From Azolla caroliniana (lineage: Eukaryota > Polypodiophyta), in the NCBI GenBank assembly GCA_043228905.1, contig JBHGNT010000017.1, positions 9,424,001-9,488,000 of the forward strand: 64,000 bases of DNA, given 5' to 3'. The stretch's first letter is position 1, and each line of letters opens with the position of its first letter. The position numbers were made by a program, and so were the translations under genes. The notes under the pieces are model-generated. The model was not told where the DNA came from and did not search any database. It worked only from the letters and a program-made list of their open reading frames with translations. This document shows positions 10,557 through 20,148 of this stretch, piece after piece.

Positions 10557-10982
10557 TGTCAGGAATAGTACTAAAGCAAAGATGGAATTAGTACTAAGAA
10601 GAGTAGTACTATTAGTACTAAGAGGACGGGACTGCGTAAGATTCCCGAGAGAGAGGAAGTGAGAAGAGGAGAGAGAGAGAAATAGGATGATGACAGCATC
10701 TCTTATATTATATGGAAGATAAGTACAAATCGGCTAAGAGGCTTAAGACTGGTGTTGAACCAATTTGGTTCAAAACAATGCCTTGTGCCTCCTTTTATAG
10801 TGTTTTTAGGAATAATCCTGAAGCTTCTAGAATGTTCCAGAGAGATCTGGAATATACATCAATTTTCTATGATAAAGCATAAATGAAAATAATATCCAAC
10901 AAAATACAATTCATAGTCTAATGGTAAGAGCTCAACCCATGTAGCATAATGTCATGGGTTCGAGTCTTGCCATATCATGACA
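10557..10982 (-). repeat. Gy3 3' LTR
   Basis: TGTCAGG...ATGACA, 426 bp. On the + strand it carries four AGTACT palindromes (10567, 10590, 10605, 10614), a GA-rich run and, at its far end (10912-10973), a tRNA-like module. On the element's own strand that module is the first part of U3. Its sister is 15347-15772. Confidence 0.9.
10912..10973 (+). other. tRNA-like module at the LTR edge (Gy3 3' LTR)
   Basis: On the + strand, TAGTCTAATGGTAAGAGC resembles a tRNA D-arm/A box, and GGGTTCGAGTC at 10956-10966 is a near-consensus T-arm/B box. Between them AACCCATG (10934-10941) pairs perfectly with CATGGGTT (10953-10960). D-stem pairing is imperfect and no clear acceptor stem closes, so I do not call a functional tRNA. 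It lies antisense to Gy3. The same module recurs at 15702-15763 and, in the related Gy4, at 55562-55622. Confidence 0.55.
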
Positions 10983-10993
10983 CTATCTCCCCC

Positions 10994-12148
10994 TTAAAGA
11001 CGACAAGTGGAACGAGTCGGCGCTAATTGCGGACCGGGTTTGTCCGGATACTTTCGGTGGAAATCAGCAAGAAGATCTTGTGCATTGGCAACATGCTCGA
11101 CGGGTTCCCAAGTACGTTCGCTCGGACTATAACCGAGCCAATCGACCAAGTAATAAAGTTTGTTGCGAACAAGTTTGGAATCGAGGATGGCAGCAACTTC
11201 ATACTCCGGGCCGGCGTCCAACTCCAGCGGGGGCGGCGGTGGTGTCACACGATCGGGAATGATGTTTGCTTTATAAGGCTCAAGAAGAGAACAATGGAAA
11301 ACCGGATGTATCTGAAGCTGCGGAGGGAGATCAAGGCGGAAGGTGACATCATTAATCTTCCCCGTAATACGGAAAGGACCGAGTCGTCGATAATCCAACT
11401 TGTCGCACAGTCGAGTAGTCTTGATGTGACGATGCAAGAGCCATACTCGATCTCCGATGGCAAAAGAGGAGGGAATCCGATGACGATCCGCATAAGTCTT
11501 CTGTGTGTGTTGAGCATGACGAAGGTGAGTAGAGAGATCCATCTGGATCTTGTGTAGCCTCTTCAAATGATCCTCGGCACGAGGGTTGGTAGGTAGCTCC
11601 GGAGTGTCGATCACCGACCAGCGAGGATGGAAACCGGTATAAGCAAAAAATGGGGAGACCCGAGTCGAGGAGTGAATAGCATTATTATACGCAAACTCCG
11701 CAAAGTGGAGAATCTCGGCCCAATCATCCTGTTGATAACTCAGGAAACACCGGAGATATTGCTCCAGCGTTTGGTTTGTTCGTTCCGCCTGTCCGTCGGT
11801 CTGAGGATGGTAGCCGGAGGAGAGGTTGCAGGAGACCTTGAGCATCTTGAAGAGATGCTGCCAAAATTTGGAGACAAATTGCGGGCCTCGGTCACTGATA
11901 ATACTGTTTGGGAGGCCATGATGCCGAAATACCTCACGCATAACAAGAGCGGCGGTTTCCTCGCTAATGATGACTTTAGTACATGGCACAAAATGTGCCA
12001 TCTTCGCATATCGATCGACGACGGTTAGGATGGCATTGAACCCCTTCGAGACCGGCAGATCTGTGATAAAATCAAGACAAATAGACTGCCATGGCTTACT
12101 TGGAATTGGTAAAGGTTCCAACAAGCCATATGGATGGTGTCGTGGCAT
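10994..12148 (-). pseudogene. Gy3 integrase core with C-terminal chromodomain
   Basis: Open frame of 384 codons. The core begins CLDFITDLPVSKGFNAIL (first catalytic Asp), then SDRGPQFVSKFWQHLFK (second Asp) and HPQTDGQAERTNQTLEQY (catalytic Glu). About residue 315 on, YEVAAILDSKLVRNKLYYLV and WLGYSPSERTWEPVEHV form a chromodomain, which in chromoviruses directs insertion toward particular chromatin marks. The frame itself is intact but separated by a stop from the zinc module upstream, so the protein would not be made whole. Confidence 0.85.
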
Positions 12149-12154
12149 CTTTGC

Positions 12155-12649
12155 TCAGCAGCAAGCATCACAGGTCCGAACGTAGTCGTCGACAAAACGG
12201 CGCATGTGGGGCCACCAAAAAGATCGTTGCACTAGCTCCAACGTCTTAGTACTACCGAAATGTCCCGCCGTATGGGTGTCGTGACAATGTTGGACGATTT
12301 GAAGGCGACAGGAGCAATCAGGGACATATACGCGCTTTTTAAAGAATAACAAACCATCATGATATTCGAATTGTCGGTCGTCAATACCTGGGTGTTGAGA
12401 CTGAGAACAGGATGCCCGAGAAGTATCAATGTGCACCAGGATGTCTTTAGCAAAACTATCCGTCTTCAAAGTTGCACGTATGTCATTGGTAATCCGTGAA
12501 TCCATCAGGGTGTGAAAAATCCGCATCGTGTGCAATCGTGTTGGTCCCAAGATTACTTGCTTTTGATTATCAAATGTTGCGTCACCAGGACGAGGTGCAA
12601 GATATGAACGCCGTGATAGTGCATCTGCTTTTCCTTGCTGCTTCCCCAA
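12155..12649 (-). pseudogene. Gy3 RNase H end and integrase zinc module
   Basis: MGKQQGKADALSRRSYL is the C-terminal RNase H signature; it is followed by a linker and the integrase HHCC module (HCHDTHTAGHFGSTKTLELV ... CDACC). A stop after CDACC (at 12155) separates it from the integrase core, which otherwise continues directly with MPRHHPYG. Confidence 0.8.
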
Positions 12650-12727
12650 TCGATATGTGATTTTGAAGTCAAAATGCGTGAGGAATTGCGCCCACCGAGC
12701 TTGCCGTCGATTTAGTACGCGAGCGTT

Positions 12728-13206
12728 CTAAAAATAAGCAAGATTTTTATGATCGCTAAAGACAATGACCTGATGTGGAGAGCCCTCTAAGAAATGCCGC
12801 CATTGTACAAATGAATCCACGATGGCTAATAACTCCTTGTCATGTATTTCGTAGTTGATTTCTGCGACATCGAATTTGCACGAATGGAAAGCCACCGGAT
12901 GCAACTCTTCTTTATCGCCTTGTTGAGAAAGGATGCTACCGAGGGCGAAATCGGATGCGTCGGGCGAAATCAATAGATCATCCAGATAAATGATCAAACA
13001 GATATCCAAGAGATCTCTGAATATATCATTTGCCATGTGTTGGAAGACTGCGGGTGCATTGGTTAGGCCAAACGGCATAACAGTATACTCGAAATGCCCA
13101 TACCGCGTGCGAAAGGTGGTCTTCCACTCATCTCCCGGTCGGATCCGCATGAGGTTATACGCTCGTCGTAGGTCGTTTTTAGTAAAAAACTTGGCATCAT
13201 TAACTC
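12728..13206 (-). pseudogene. Gy3 reverse transcriptase palm fused by deletion to RNase H
   Basis: Reads [20 protein letters not shown] and the active site IIYLDDLLI, then jumps at once to [20 protein letters not shown] of RNase H. The related Gy4 retains the intervening thumb and connection sequence (53111-53540), so Gy3 has an internal deletion of several hundred bases, apparently frame-preserving. The frame ends at 12728 in HKNLAYF. A stop and frameshift near 13150-13206 separate it from the fingers domain. Confidence 0.8.
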
Positions 13207-13209
13207 ACT

Positions 13210-13797
13210 CTAAAAAAGTGCATACCTATTCCGGATGGTGACTTTATTCAATCCGCGGTAATCAACGACAAGACGAAGTGAGCCATCTTTCTTCTTGACA
13301 AAGAAGATGGGTGCACCGGCCGGAGATTTCGAATGGCGGATGAACCCGCTTGCCAAGTTCTCCTCTATGTAGGCTCGAAGGACTTCTAACTCGTTGGGTG
13401 ACAAGTTGTAAATTGGTCCCCATGGTGGCTCGGTTCCTAGTTGTAAATCGATGGGACAGTCATAGGGACAGTGATGAGGAAGGGTACCGGCTTTTACCTT
13501 GTCAAATACATCGGCATAAGGATGATATTTTGCTGGAAGTTGTACTGAGGAGTCCTTCTTAATAGTGCTGGAAGGATGTACTAATATTGCAAATAGGAAC
13601 ATTGCCTCCTCGGGTCCTTCTTCGCGTAGTTGATGGAGTGAAATGGTCGAAACTTGGTGAGTTGATTCTTGGGGTGGTCGATATCGGACTTCTCTTGTTC
13701 TCCAATCTATGGCTGGATTATGTAATTCAAACCAAGGTAATCCTAGGACAATGGGATGCTCTGGACTACTAATTATATTAAATGATATTACACACAC
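13210..13797 (-). pseudogene. Gy3 protease tail and reverse transcriptase fingers
   Basis: 195-codon frame. It starts with the protease C-terminus ([18 protein letters not shown]), then a linker, then [20 protein letters not shown] and [20 protein letters not shown], the gypsy fingers motifs. It ends at NRYALF, where the palm should follow. Confidence 0.8.
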
Positions 13798-13801
13798 AAA
13801 A

Positions 13802-14116
13802 CTACCTAGGACAACTTGAATGGGTTCTAATTCTTCTATAATATTCTCGGAAGCAATGGGCTACTACAGATGCGGGACAAGGAAGTTTTCTTAAGGATAT
13901 CTGAGAAGCTTGGCCAAAATTTCGATCCATGAAACAGGAATTAGCTCCGGAATCTAAAAGTGCTAGGACGGGTACTGGGGGAGTACTTTTAGTACTAACA
14001 ATGACTTGGGCTAGGAACACATTGCTAACTTGCTTGGAAGGAATGGAACCACTAATGGGCTGTACAGATCTGGGTTTGTTGTCCAACCAAACGGCTCCTA
14101 TTTTGGCTGGACTCAA
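13802..14116 (-). pseudogene. Gy3 aspartic protease remnant
   Basis: Contains VPVLALLDSGANSCFMDRNF, a complete D-S-G-A active-site loop with hydrophobic lead-in, about 50 residues into the frame. Downstream the sequence loses frame ([16 protein letters not shown]) where Gy4 reads PIASGNSIEE, so a frameshift lies between. AGTACT palindromes occur at 13982 and 13991 within this frame. Confidence 0.75.
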
Positions 14117-14898
14117 TCGTTTAACTCTTCATCTAATTGACTAAGGATTTCAAATTTATTTGAGATACTTGGGCTATTAGTACTATGAATACTATCAAAC
14201 ACTCTATTAGTACTATTAATACTATCAGACACTCCTAAGGGAAGAATTGACTCGGGTTTAGTACAGGCTACAATTTGATTTACCTGTCTTCTTGGCCTAT
14301 GGGGACAATTGATTGCGATATGCCCTGGTCCACCGCAATAAAGACATAATCGATTTGCACGTCGTCGTTGCTTTTCTTCTTCCGATAACGGGCCGCGTCG
14401 ACGCATGGTATCGATCTCCATCGGTATCGAAGTATTTGCTTGAGGAATGTCTCGTGCAAATGGTCTAGCCGTGACTGCGGCGTAAGTGGGCTCCAGCCTA
14501 GCGCGTGGTATCTGTAATTGACGTTCCGAACGTCGTTCGAAGAGGCGGTTGTCACATCGGACCGCTCGACTGATTGCCTCCGTAAGAGACTTTGGTTCTT
14601 CGGGGAAGGTTAGAAGTAGATCTTTGACATCATTTCGCAGGCCATAGCGAAACTGCTCCATTTGTGCTTGATCATCCCAGGGTATGTCGGAAGCGAGTAG
14701 GCGGAAATTCGCAGCATAGGCAGAGGCTGGATGATTGCCTTGACGCAATCGCTGGATCTTGTTGATCGCCGTCCTGATGCTGTCGGTGTCTCCAAAGCAG
14801 GCTTTGAACTCACTAATAAAATGTTCAAAGTTATTAAGCAAGGGCGATTGTTTTTCTAGAAGCGGAGCGAACCATGCTAAGGCTGAGCCGCTAAGCAA
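14113..14898 (-). pseudogene. Gy3 gag, capsid and zinc-knuckle part
   Basis: 261-codon frame with a retrotransposon gag domain (SGSALAWFAPLLEK, FISEFKACFGDTDSIRTA, FRYGLRNDVKDLLLTF) and a zinc knuckle CLYCGGPGHIAINC near residue 187. The C-terminal tail has the repeats SDSINSTNRVFDSIHSTN, encoded over two AGTACT palindromes (14179, 14209). Its N-terminal part is separated by stops (14899-14964). Confidence 0.8.
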
Positions 14899-14964
14899 TG
14901 TGCCTATTAAGCTGACTTGGGATGCATTAGTGGGGTATCAGGAAGGATGCATTTGGAGGACTAA

Positions 14965-15270
14965 TCATACCTGATTAAGGAATCCCCTGAATTGCGATCG
15001 TGTTCCATCAAACTTCACAGGAAGTCCAATCTTCGGCTCTTTATGAAATCCTTGGGGACTTGATCCTTGTTGTTGCAATGCCGCTTCGAGTTGTTGTACC
15101 CGTAACGCTAACTCCCCATGTTGTTGTTGCGTTTGTTGCTTTTCTAGAGCGATTTGTTGTAGATCCCCTATCAGCCGTTGGTTTTCTTGTTCCAGGGCAA
15201 CAAACTTTTCTTTTAGGCACTGTAACTCGAAGAAAACGGATTGATATTCTTGGGTGCTAACAGTAGCCAT
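14965..15270 (-). pseudogene. Gy3 gag N-terminal coiled coil
   Basis: Starts MATVSTQEYQSVFFELQCLK and continues through a Gln/Glu/Leu heptad-rich coiled coil (LEQENQRLIGDLQQIALEK), then VKFDGTRSQFRGFLNQV and a stop. In Gy4 the equivalent gag start is at 46219. Coiled-coil gag heads are common in this gypsy type and probably help particle assembly (inference). Confidence 0.75.
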
Positions 15271-15331
15271 AGTAGGGGGAAAAGGATATGAGGATGAGGG
15301 AGAACGACAAGTAGGCTGGAGGAAAGAGGAA

Positions 15332-15346
15332 AAAATTGGTTCAAAC
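15332..15346 (-). promoter_or_regulatory. Gy3 primer-binding-site position, atypical
   Basis: Directly after the minus-strand 5' LTR end (CTGACA) comes GTTTGAACCAATTTT instead of a TGG-initiated site. The same place in Gy4 reads GTTTGAACCGATTTT (46121-46135). The GTTTGAACC core is complementary to a tRNA T-arm sequence (GGTTCAAAC), not to a tRNA 3' end. Conservation in two separate insertions supports a function; the priming mode is inference. Confidence 0.5.
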
Positions 15347-15772
15347 TGTCAGGAATAGTGCTAAAGGAGAGATGGAATTAGTACTAAGAAGAGTAGTACT
15401 ATTAGTACTAAGAGGACGGGACTGCGTAAGATTCCCGAGAGAGAGGAAGTGAGAAGAGGAGAGAGAGAGAAATAGGATGATGACAGCAGCTCTTATATTA
15501 TATGGAAGATAAGTACAAATCGGCTAAGAGGCTTAAGACTGGTGTTGAACCAATTTGGTTCAAAACAATGCCTTGTGCCTCCTTTTATAGTGTTTTTAGG
15601 AATAATCCTGAAGCTTCTAGAATGTTCCAGAGAGATCTGGAATATACATCAATTTTCTATGATAAAGCATAAATGAAAATAATATCCTACAAAATACAAT
15701 TCATAGTCTAATGGTAAGAGCTCGACCCATGTAGCATAATGTCATGGGTTCGAGTCTTGCCATATCATGACA
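15347..15772 (-). repeat. Gy3 5' LTR
   Basis: 426 bp, sister of 10557-10982 with about six substitutions (for example AATAGTGCTAAAGGAGAG versus AATAGTACTAAAGCAAAG near the start). It carries three intact AGTACT palindromes and the tRNA-like module at 15702-15763. In this copy one base of the hairpin stem is changed (GACCCATG). GTTGT at 15773-15777 is the target duplication. Confidence 0.9.
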
Positions 15773-16437
15773 GTTGTTGCTTTCCGACTGTCCATGTAGC
15801 TGGCGAAGTCCGAGTCGGTGTAACCGACTACGCCTGCGGTTGAGTTCGGATTAGAAAGAATGTCGTGATCTTTTGTGCCAGCTAGATATCTGAACACATG
15901 CTTGACTGCATTCCAGTGCAATCAGCCTGGGTTGTGCATGAATCTACTGACGACTCCTACGACGTGAGAAATATCAGGCCGTGTCGCGACCATCACGTAC
16001 ATAAGGGAGCCGACTACCGGTGCATACGGTACCAACTTCATATCTTCCCCCTCCGGACCAAATGTCGGGCAGTCTCGCTGAAACAGCCGAAGGTTAATGG
16101 GGAGCGGGGTCAAAGCAAACTTGGCCAAGTGCATGTTGAAGCGTTCCACTGTCGGGGTGCTTGTTTCAGGTCGTATAAACTCTTCCTAAGTCAGTAGACT
16201 AGATGTTCTAGGCCGGATGCCACAAAGCCTTTCGGCTGCTCCATATAGATGTCCTCTTGTAGGTCACCATGGAGGAATGCCATTTTTACATCTAGTTGAA
16301 TCAGCTCCAAGTTGTCGACAGCCATGACGCCGAGCATGAAACGAAGGGTTATCATTTTACACCACTGGTGAAAAGATTTCGTCGAAGCCGACGCCATATT
16401 CTTGTCAAAATCCCTTCGCAACTAATCTGGCCTTGTA
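15773..16437 (-). pseudogene. Co3 reverse transcriptase to RNase H with internal deletion
   Basis: On the minus strand the polymerase reads LIQLDVKMAFLHGDLQEDIY, MEQPKGFVASGLEHLVY, then a stop and KSLYDLKQAP. It then jumps to VERFNMHLAKFALTPLP and LMYVMVATRPDISHVVGVVS. The stretch that should hold the Y-V-D-D active site is absent, a deletion at about 16150. RNase H starts near 15840 (GYTDSDFASYMD). Confidence 0.75.
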
Positions 16438-16466
16438 CTTTGGGTTGGTCAAGTCGGACGTCTCTT

Positions 16467-17948
16467 TTAGTCGATAGACCCACTTATACAGAAGAGCACG
16501 TCGATTCTTTGGTAATTCGACCAAGTCCCAGGTCTTGTTTGTGCAAATGGAGTGCATTTCCAACTCCATCGGTAGATGCCAGGTGGTTGAGTCGGCAGAT
16601 GGCGATGCTTCTTCGTAAGAAGTCGGTTCGTCGGCATCGGGTAAAGAAAATTCCGAGAGAGTACCTTTCCGGAGGTTGCAACAGTCTCTCGGATCTTCGA
16701 GGGTATGATTAGACTAGGCGCACCGGGTATAGGTGTCGGATGGTCAGAAGCCGAGCCATTCAGTTGTGCTGAATCGGTGGATTCAAGGCAAGGGATGTTG
16801 GTTACCCGTGAAACCGATCTCGTGTTGTGAGTTGGGCCTTCATGAAGAGTTGGCACTTCGGAAAATATTACTCTTCGGACTTCAATAGGCCTTTCAGCCA
16901 TTTTATGCATAGCCGACTCGTTGAACACGACGTCCAAACTTTGGACTATTTGTCTGTGCTCGGGGTCCCAGAGTTGGTATCCGATCTCACCGTCAGGTCC
17001 ATTTCCAAGGAAAACGCATTTCCTTGATCTTGGTTCGAGTTTCCGGTGGTCGTCTTTCGGTATGACGACATACGCCTCGCAGTCGAAGATCCTCAGCTTG
17101 CCATAATTCAGCTTATTGCCGGTCCATGTTTCCTGAGGTATTTTAAGTCCTAGAGGTCTACTTGGCGACATATTTATTATGTGTACTGCCGTAAGTAGAG
17201 CCCTCACCCAAAAGCCGTCCGACAGTCCGGAGTGTTGGAGCATGGATACTATGCGTTCTTGAATCGTCTGATTCATGCGTTCAACAATTCCATTCTGCTC
17301 TGGACTATAGGGTGCCGTATATTCACATCGAATGCTGCATTCCCAACAAAATTTGACGAATTCGTTAGACTTGAATTCTCCTCCATTATCAGTTCGGAGA
17401 CATTTTAGTTTCCGACCGGTCTGGTTTTCGACCATTGCAAGCCATTCGGAGAAGATCGAGAACACCTGATCTTTGGTTCTAATGGGGTAATCCCACACCT
17501 TCTGAGTCGAGTTGTCAATAAAACTGACGAAGTACGAAGCATCGCCGAGAGACTGATGTGGCATCGGGCCACAGACGTCCGAGTGGACCAAATCGAGGGG
17601 ACTCGATTCTCTTGGTGCTGATGTCGGGTGTGATGTGGCTACTTGTTTGTCGTACTGGCAATGCTCGCAGAATTGGTGATCTGAGAAGGAGAGCTTGGGG
17701 ATGTAACCGGCTCTGGATAGGTGTGTTATGCTAGCCTTGTTGAGGTGTCCAAGTCGTCCGTACCATAATGATGACACGGGGATATCAACCAAAAATAAGT
17801 CACTCTCTTTGAGTGTGACATATAAAGGGTACAAAGAGTGTATCTTTGGTCCTCGAGAAAGCAGGAGGTTCCCTTTGTGGAGTGTCCACCCACCTGATGA
17901 GAACCCGGCACGGATGCCGGCTTCGTCAAGTTGTCCGACTGAGATCAA
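16467..17948 (-). pseudogene. Co3 GAG-pre-integrase and integrase, running into the polymerase linker
   Basis: 493-codon frame. LWYGRLGHLNKASITHLSRA is the GAG-pre-integrase module with its zinc-binding HCQYD partner. The integrase core has DLVHSDVCGPMPHQSLGD (first Asp), CLRTDNGGEFKSNEFVKF (second Asp) and YSPEQNGIVERMNQTIQERI (Glu). The frame stays open to about residue 430, then goes out of phase with the polymerase linker near 16670. The catalytic triad is intact; the break comes later. Confidence 0.8.
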
Positions 17949-17972
17949 GGGTCTTGAAAACTCAGGAACGTG

Positions 17973-18236
17973 TCAGACGTTGTGTAGTACGAGTGTAGAG
18001 CCACTCGGAAGGTTGAGCTCTACGGTGTCGATTCCTATTATGGCACAGTGTTGCGAGTTCCCGACTCGAACTGAGTCGGAGTGCCGGTCCGAGTATTGCC
18101 GGAACTGAGATCGGTGAGGTGTCACATCATACGATGCGCCTGAATCCAGGAGCCATGTGCTTGATTCCTCAATCGTAAGCAGAACTTCTGATTCGGCTAG
18201 GTTCTCTATGGATAGTATGTTTGGGTCAGTCGTCAA
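17973..18236 (-). pseudogene. Co3 aspartic protease
   Basis: Contains SSTWLLDSGASYDVTPHR, the copia protease active site D-S-G-A, and the downstream hydrophobic segment IGIDTVELNLPSGSTLVL. A stop at about 17970 separates it from the integrase frame. Confidence 0.75.
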
Positions 18237-18332
18237 AATTTCGACTAAAGAGCCGACGTAGTTGACCTCCTCATGACGACTACTCTTTTGATTTGCTCTC
18301 TGAGCTTTGTCAGCTTTTGCTTTGAGTGTCCG

Positions 18333-19028
18333 GCAATCAGCTTTGATGTGTCTTGGTTTCTTGCAGTAGTTACAGATTCGGTTGTCCCAGGACTTGCTCC
18401 GGCTTCGCTGATTGTTCGGCGGTCAGGAAGAACTTCTTCCTCAGTTGTTCGATTGGTCGGTCGAACCTTGTACTACGTAAGCTTCATCTACCTTGTCTTT
18501 GGCAAAAGACTTTGTTCGAGCTGCTTCAGTCAGGATTGCGCTCGTGATCTCGGAGTACTTAATGGCAGTTGTTGAAGCATTGCACACAATTGTGGAGAAA
18601 TTTTCCCAGGACGAGGGGAGACTACTCATGAGTATCATTGCTCTGAGTTCATCCTCTATTGCCGTCCCTTGAGACGATATTTGGGAACTTAGGCTTTCGT
18701 ACTCGTTGAGGTGTGCTTGAACCGAATCAGATTCTTTCATCCGCAAGTTTTAGAGGCATCGGATCAGATACATCTTTGTTGCGGCGACCTTCTTTTCATA
18801 AGTTTCCGACAGTGTTTTCCAAAGTTCAAAAGCTATCGAGCATGATTGCACAGTGAAGTACATTGACTCCGACAAGTGAATCTGAATCGTGGCGCGGACG
18901 ATTCTGTCCAGCTTTAGCCACTCGTTTGCCTTGTATGCTTCTGGAGGATTTTCATTCTCAATCGGGTCTATCTGACCCTTGACTATGAGATAATCTTGCA
19001 TTTGTTCCTTCCAAAAGTTGAAGTTCAA
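18333..19028 (-). pseudogene. Co3 gag
   Basis: Copia gag in two frames. 18750-19028 has NFNFWKEQMQDYLIVKGQ and MYFTVQSCSIAFELWKTLSE. 18441-18746 has QAHLNEYESLSSQIS and LRAMILMSSLPSSWENFST (UBN2-type gag). The zinc knuckle CNYCKKPRHIKADC is at 18333-18374 in a third position after another break. Frame can be followed upstream of 19028 (SDDINIRLIRNESKEVNG), so the start is further right. Confidence 0.75.
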
Positions 19029-19484
19029 ACCGTTGACCTCCTTAGACTCATTTCGGATGAGCCGGATGTTGATGTCATCTGATTCGGTTTCGGTTGGTAA
19101 GACTTTTTTCGGAGTTGACTAGGAACCTTTGTTGGGTGCAACCAGTCGGCTCACCCGATATCATTCTAGTCGGTCTTGAACCTGCGTCGGTTTGGTTTCG
19201 GATACTTGTTTGCTAAACCTTCTTGACTTTGGTTAGCTTCTGATTGTATGCCAAATACCAATCACAAGAAACCAATTGTTTAGGTTGATTCTGCTTCGGA
19301 TGACTGCAACGATGAGAGGGACGGATCCAATTGATCCTCCCGAATGTCGATCAGCTTGAATGAAGCACGAATTTGGTTGTTTCCTGGAGACCAATCTGCA
19401 GCGAGTGGTTACAACAAGCGGGTGAATAGCATCCGGTGACCTATTCGGATGTTGTTTAACCAAATGAAGCACGATTGGGTCGGG
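19029..19484. other. Unassigned stretch between Co3 gag and the Co4 LTR
   Basis: The first 60-90 bases probably encode the Co3 gag N-terminus. The rest shows no LTR matching 9617-9933 and no primer site. AGTGGTTACAA occurs at about 19398 and again at 19508. It may be Co3 leader sequence or another small insertion. Confidence 0.3.
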
Positions 19485-20138
19485 TGTTGCACAAGGAGCT
19501 CACCTCAAGTGGTTACAATCATAGGAACATAGTACAACTGGCTAACTTACTCCAATTAGTGATTTAACATAGTGAGATGTGACGAGAAATATGCGGAATA
19601 ATCTCTGGCCATAGAAGAAATGGGAATGGACGAAAGTACACAAAACAAAAAGAGAATACACTGGATATTAACGTGGAAAAACCACGGGAGTCCACAGATT
19701 CCAAACTATCACTATGTCAAGTAATACAACGGGGGGCATAGAGGCAATGACCTCTTGCTCACAATCTTCGCCTAGTGGCCGTTACAACAGAGACACGATC
19801 TCTGTATATCGCTCTCTCTCTGTCTCTTACGCACTATACAGGAGTTACACCAATAACTCTACAATCTACATTGAGTTTGCCCTAGGTCATATTTATACTA
19901 ATATGACTTTCGGGTTATTTACAAATATAGCCCTAGTGGGGTCTCTGGAACATATTTACATATATGTCCCTTCATCCAGTGAGAGGTTCTCACCGGGCCT
20001 GCAACATCCGGTTCTCACCGGGTCTTCCTTGCCGGGTACTCGTCTTCCCGTTCTCACCGAGCTTGCAACATCCGGTTCTCACCGGGTCTTCCTATGACGG
20101 GCCTTCATATCCCATCTGGAGGGACTGAGATCCTAACA
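19485..20138 (-). repeat. Co4 3' LTR (left edge approximate)
   Basis: The right edge TCCTAACA (20138) is firm because the polypurine tract AACTCCCCCTTCACTCTGG follows it on the + strand. The left edge is uncertain; TGTTGCACAAGG at 19485 is the best TG candidate. It is homologous to the Co10 LTR at 59815-60448. It contains an imperfect tandem duplication of about 60 bp built on CCGGTTCTCACCGGGTCTT (about 20003-20095) and TTAACGTGGAAAA near 19669, a block shared with the Co5 and Co8 LTRs. Confidence 0.6.
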
Positions 20139-20148
20139 AACTCCCCCT

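Larger units (their letters stand above)
10557..15772 (-). mobile_element. Gy3: Ty3/gypsy chromovirus with both LTRs and target duplication
   Basis: Two 426-bp LTRs (10557-10982 and 15347-15772) begin TGTCAGGAATAGT and end CATATCATGACA, and differ at about six positions by eye. GTTGT flanks both sides (10552-10556 and 15773-15777), proving a single insertion event into Co3. Internal order on the minus strand is gag, protease, reverse transcriptase, RNase H, integrase, chromodomain. A deletion joins the polymerase active site directly to RNase H, and stops break gag and protease, so it cannot move on its own. Confidence 0.9.
9617..19484 (-). mobile_element. Co3: Ty1/copia element, minus strand, host of Gy3
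   Basis: From right to left: gag (19028-18441), zinc knuckle (18374-18333), protease (18236-17973), integrase (17948 down to about 16800), reverse transcriptase (about 16650-15922), RNase H (15773-15900 and 10077-10556, split by Gy3), polypurine tract CCGGGGAG (about 9935-9943, minus), 3' LTR 9617-9933. The 5' LTR was not found; the right boundary is set only by the start of the Co4 LTR. A deletion has removed the polymerase active site. Confidence 0.75.

Noticed and set aside
10912-10973. Functional tRNA gene
   Set aside because: A and B boxes are recognisable, but the D stem is mismatched, no acceptor stem closes, and the sequence is part of every LTR of the family.
11027-11557. 176-codon + strand frame opposite Gy3 integrase
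   Set aside because: Antisense shadow of the integrase/chromodomain frame with no recognisable motif.
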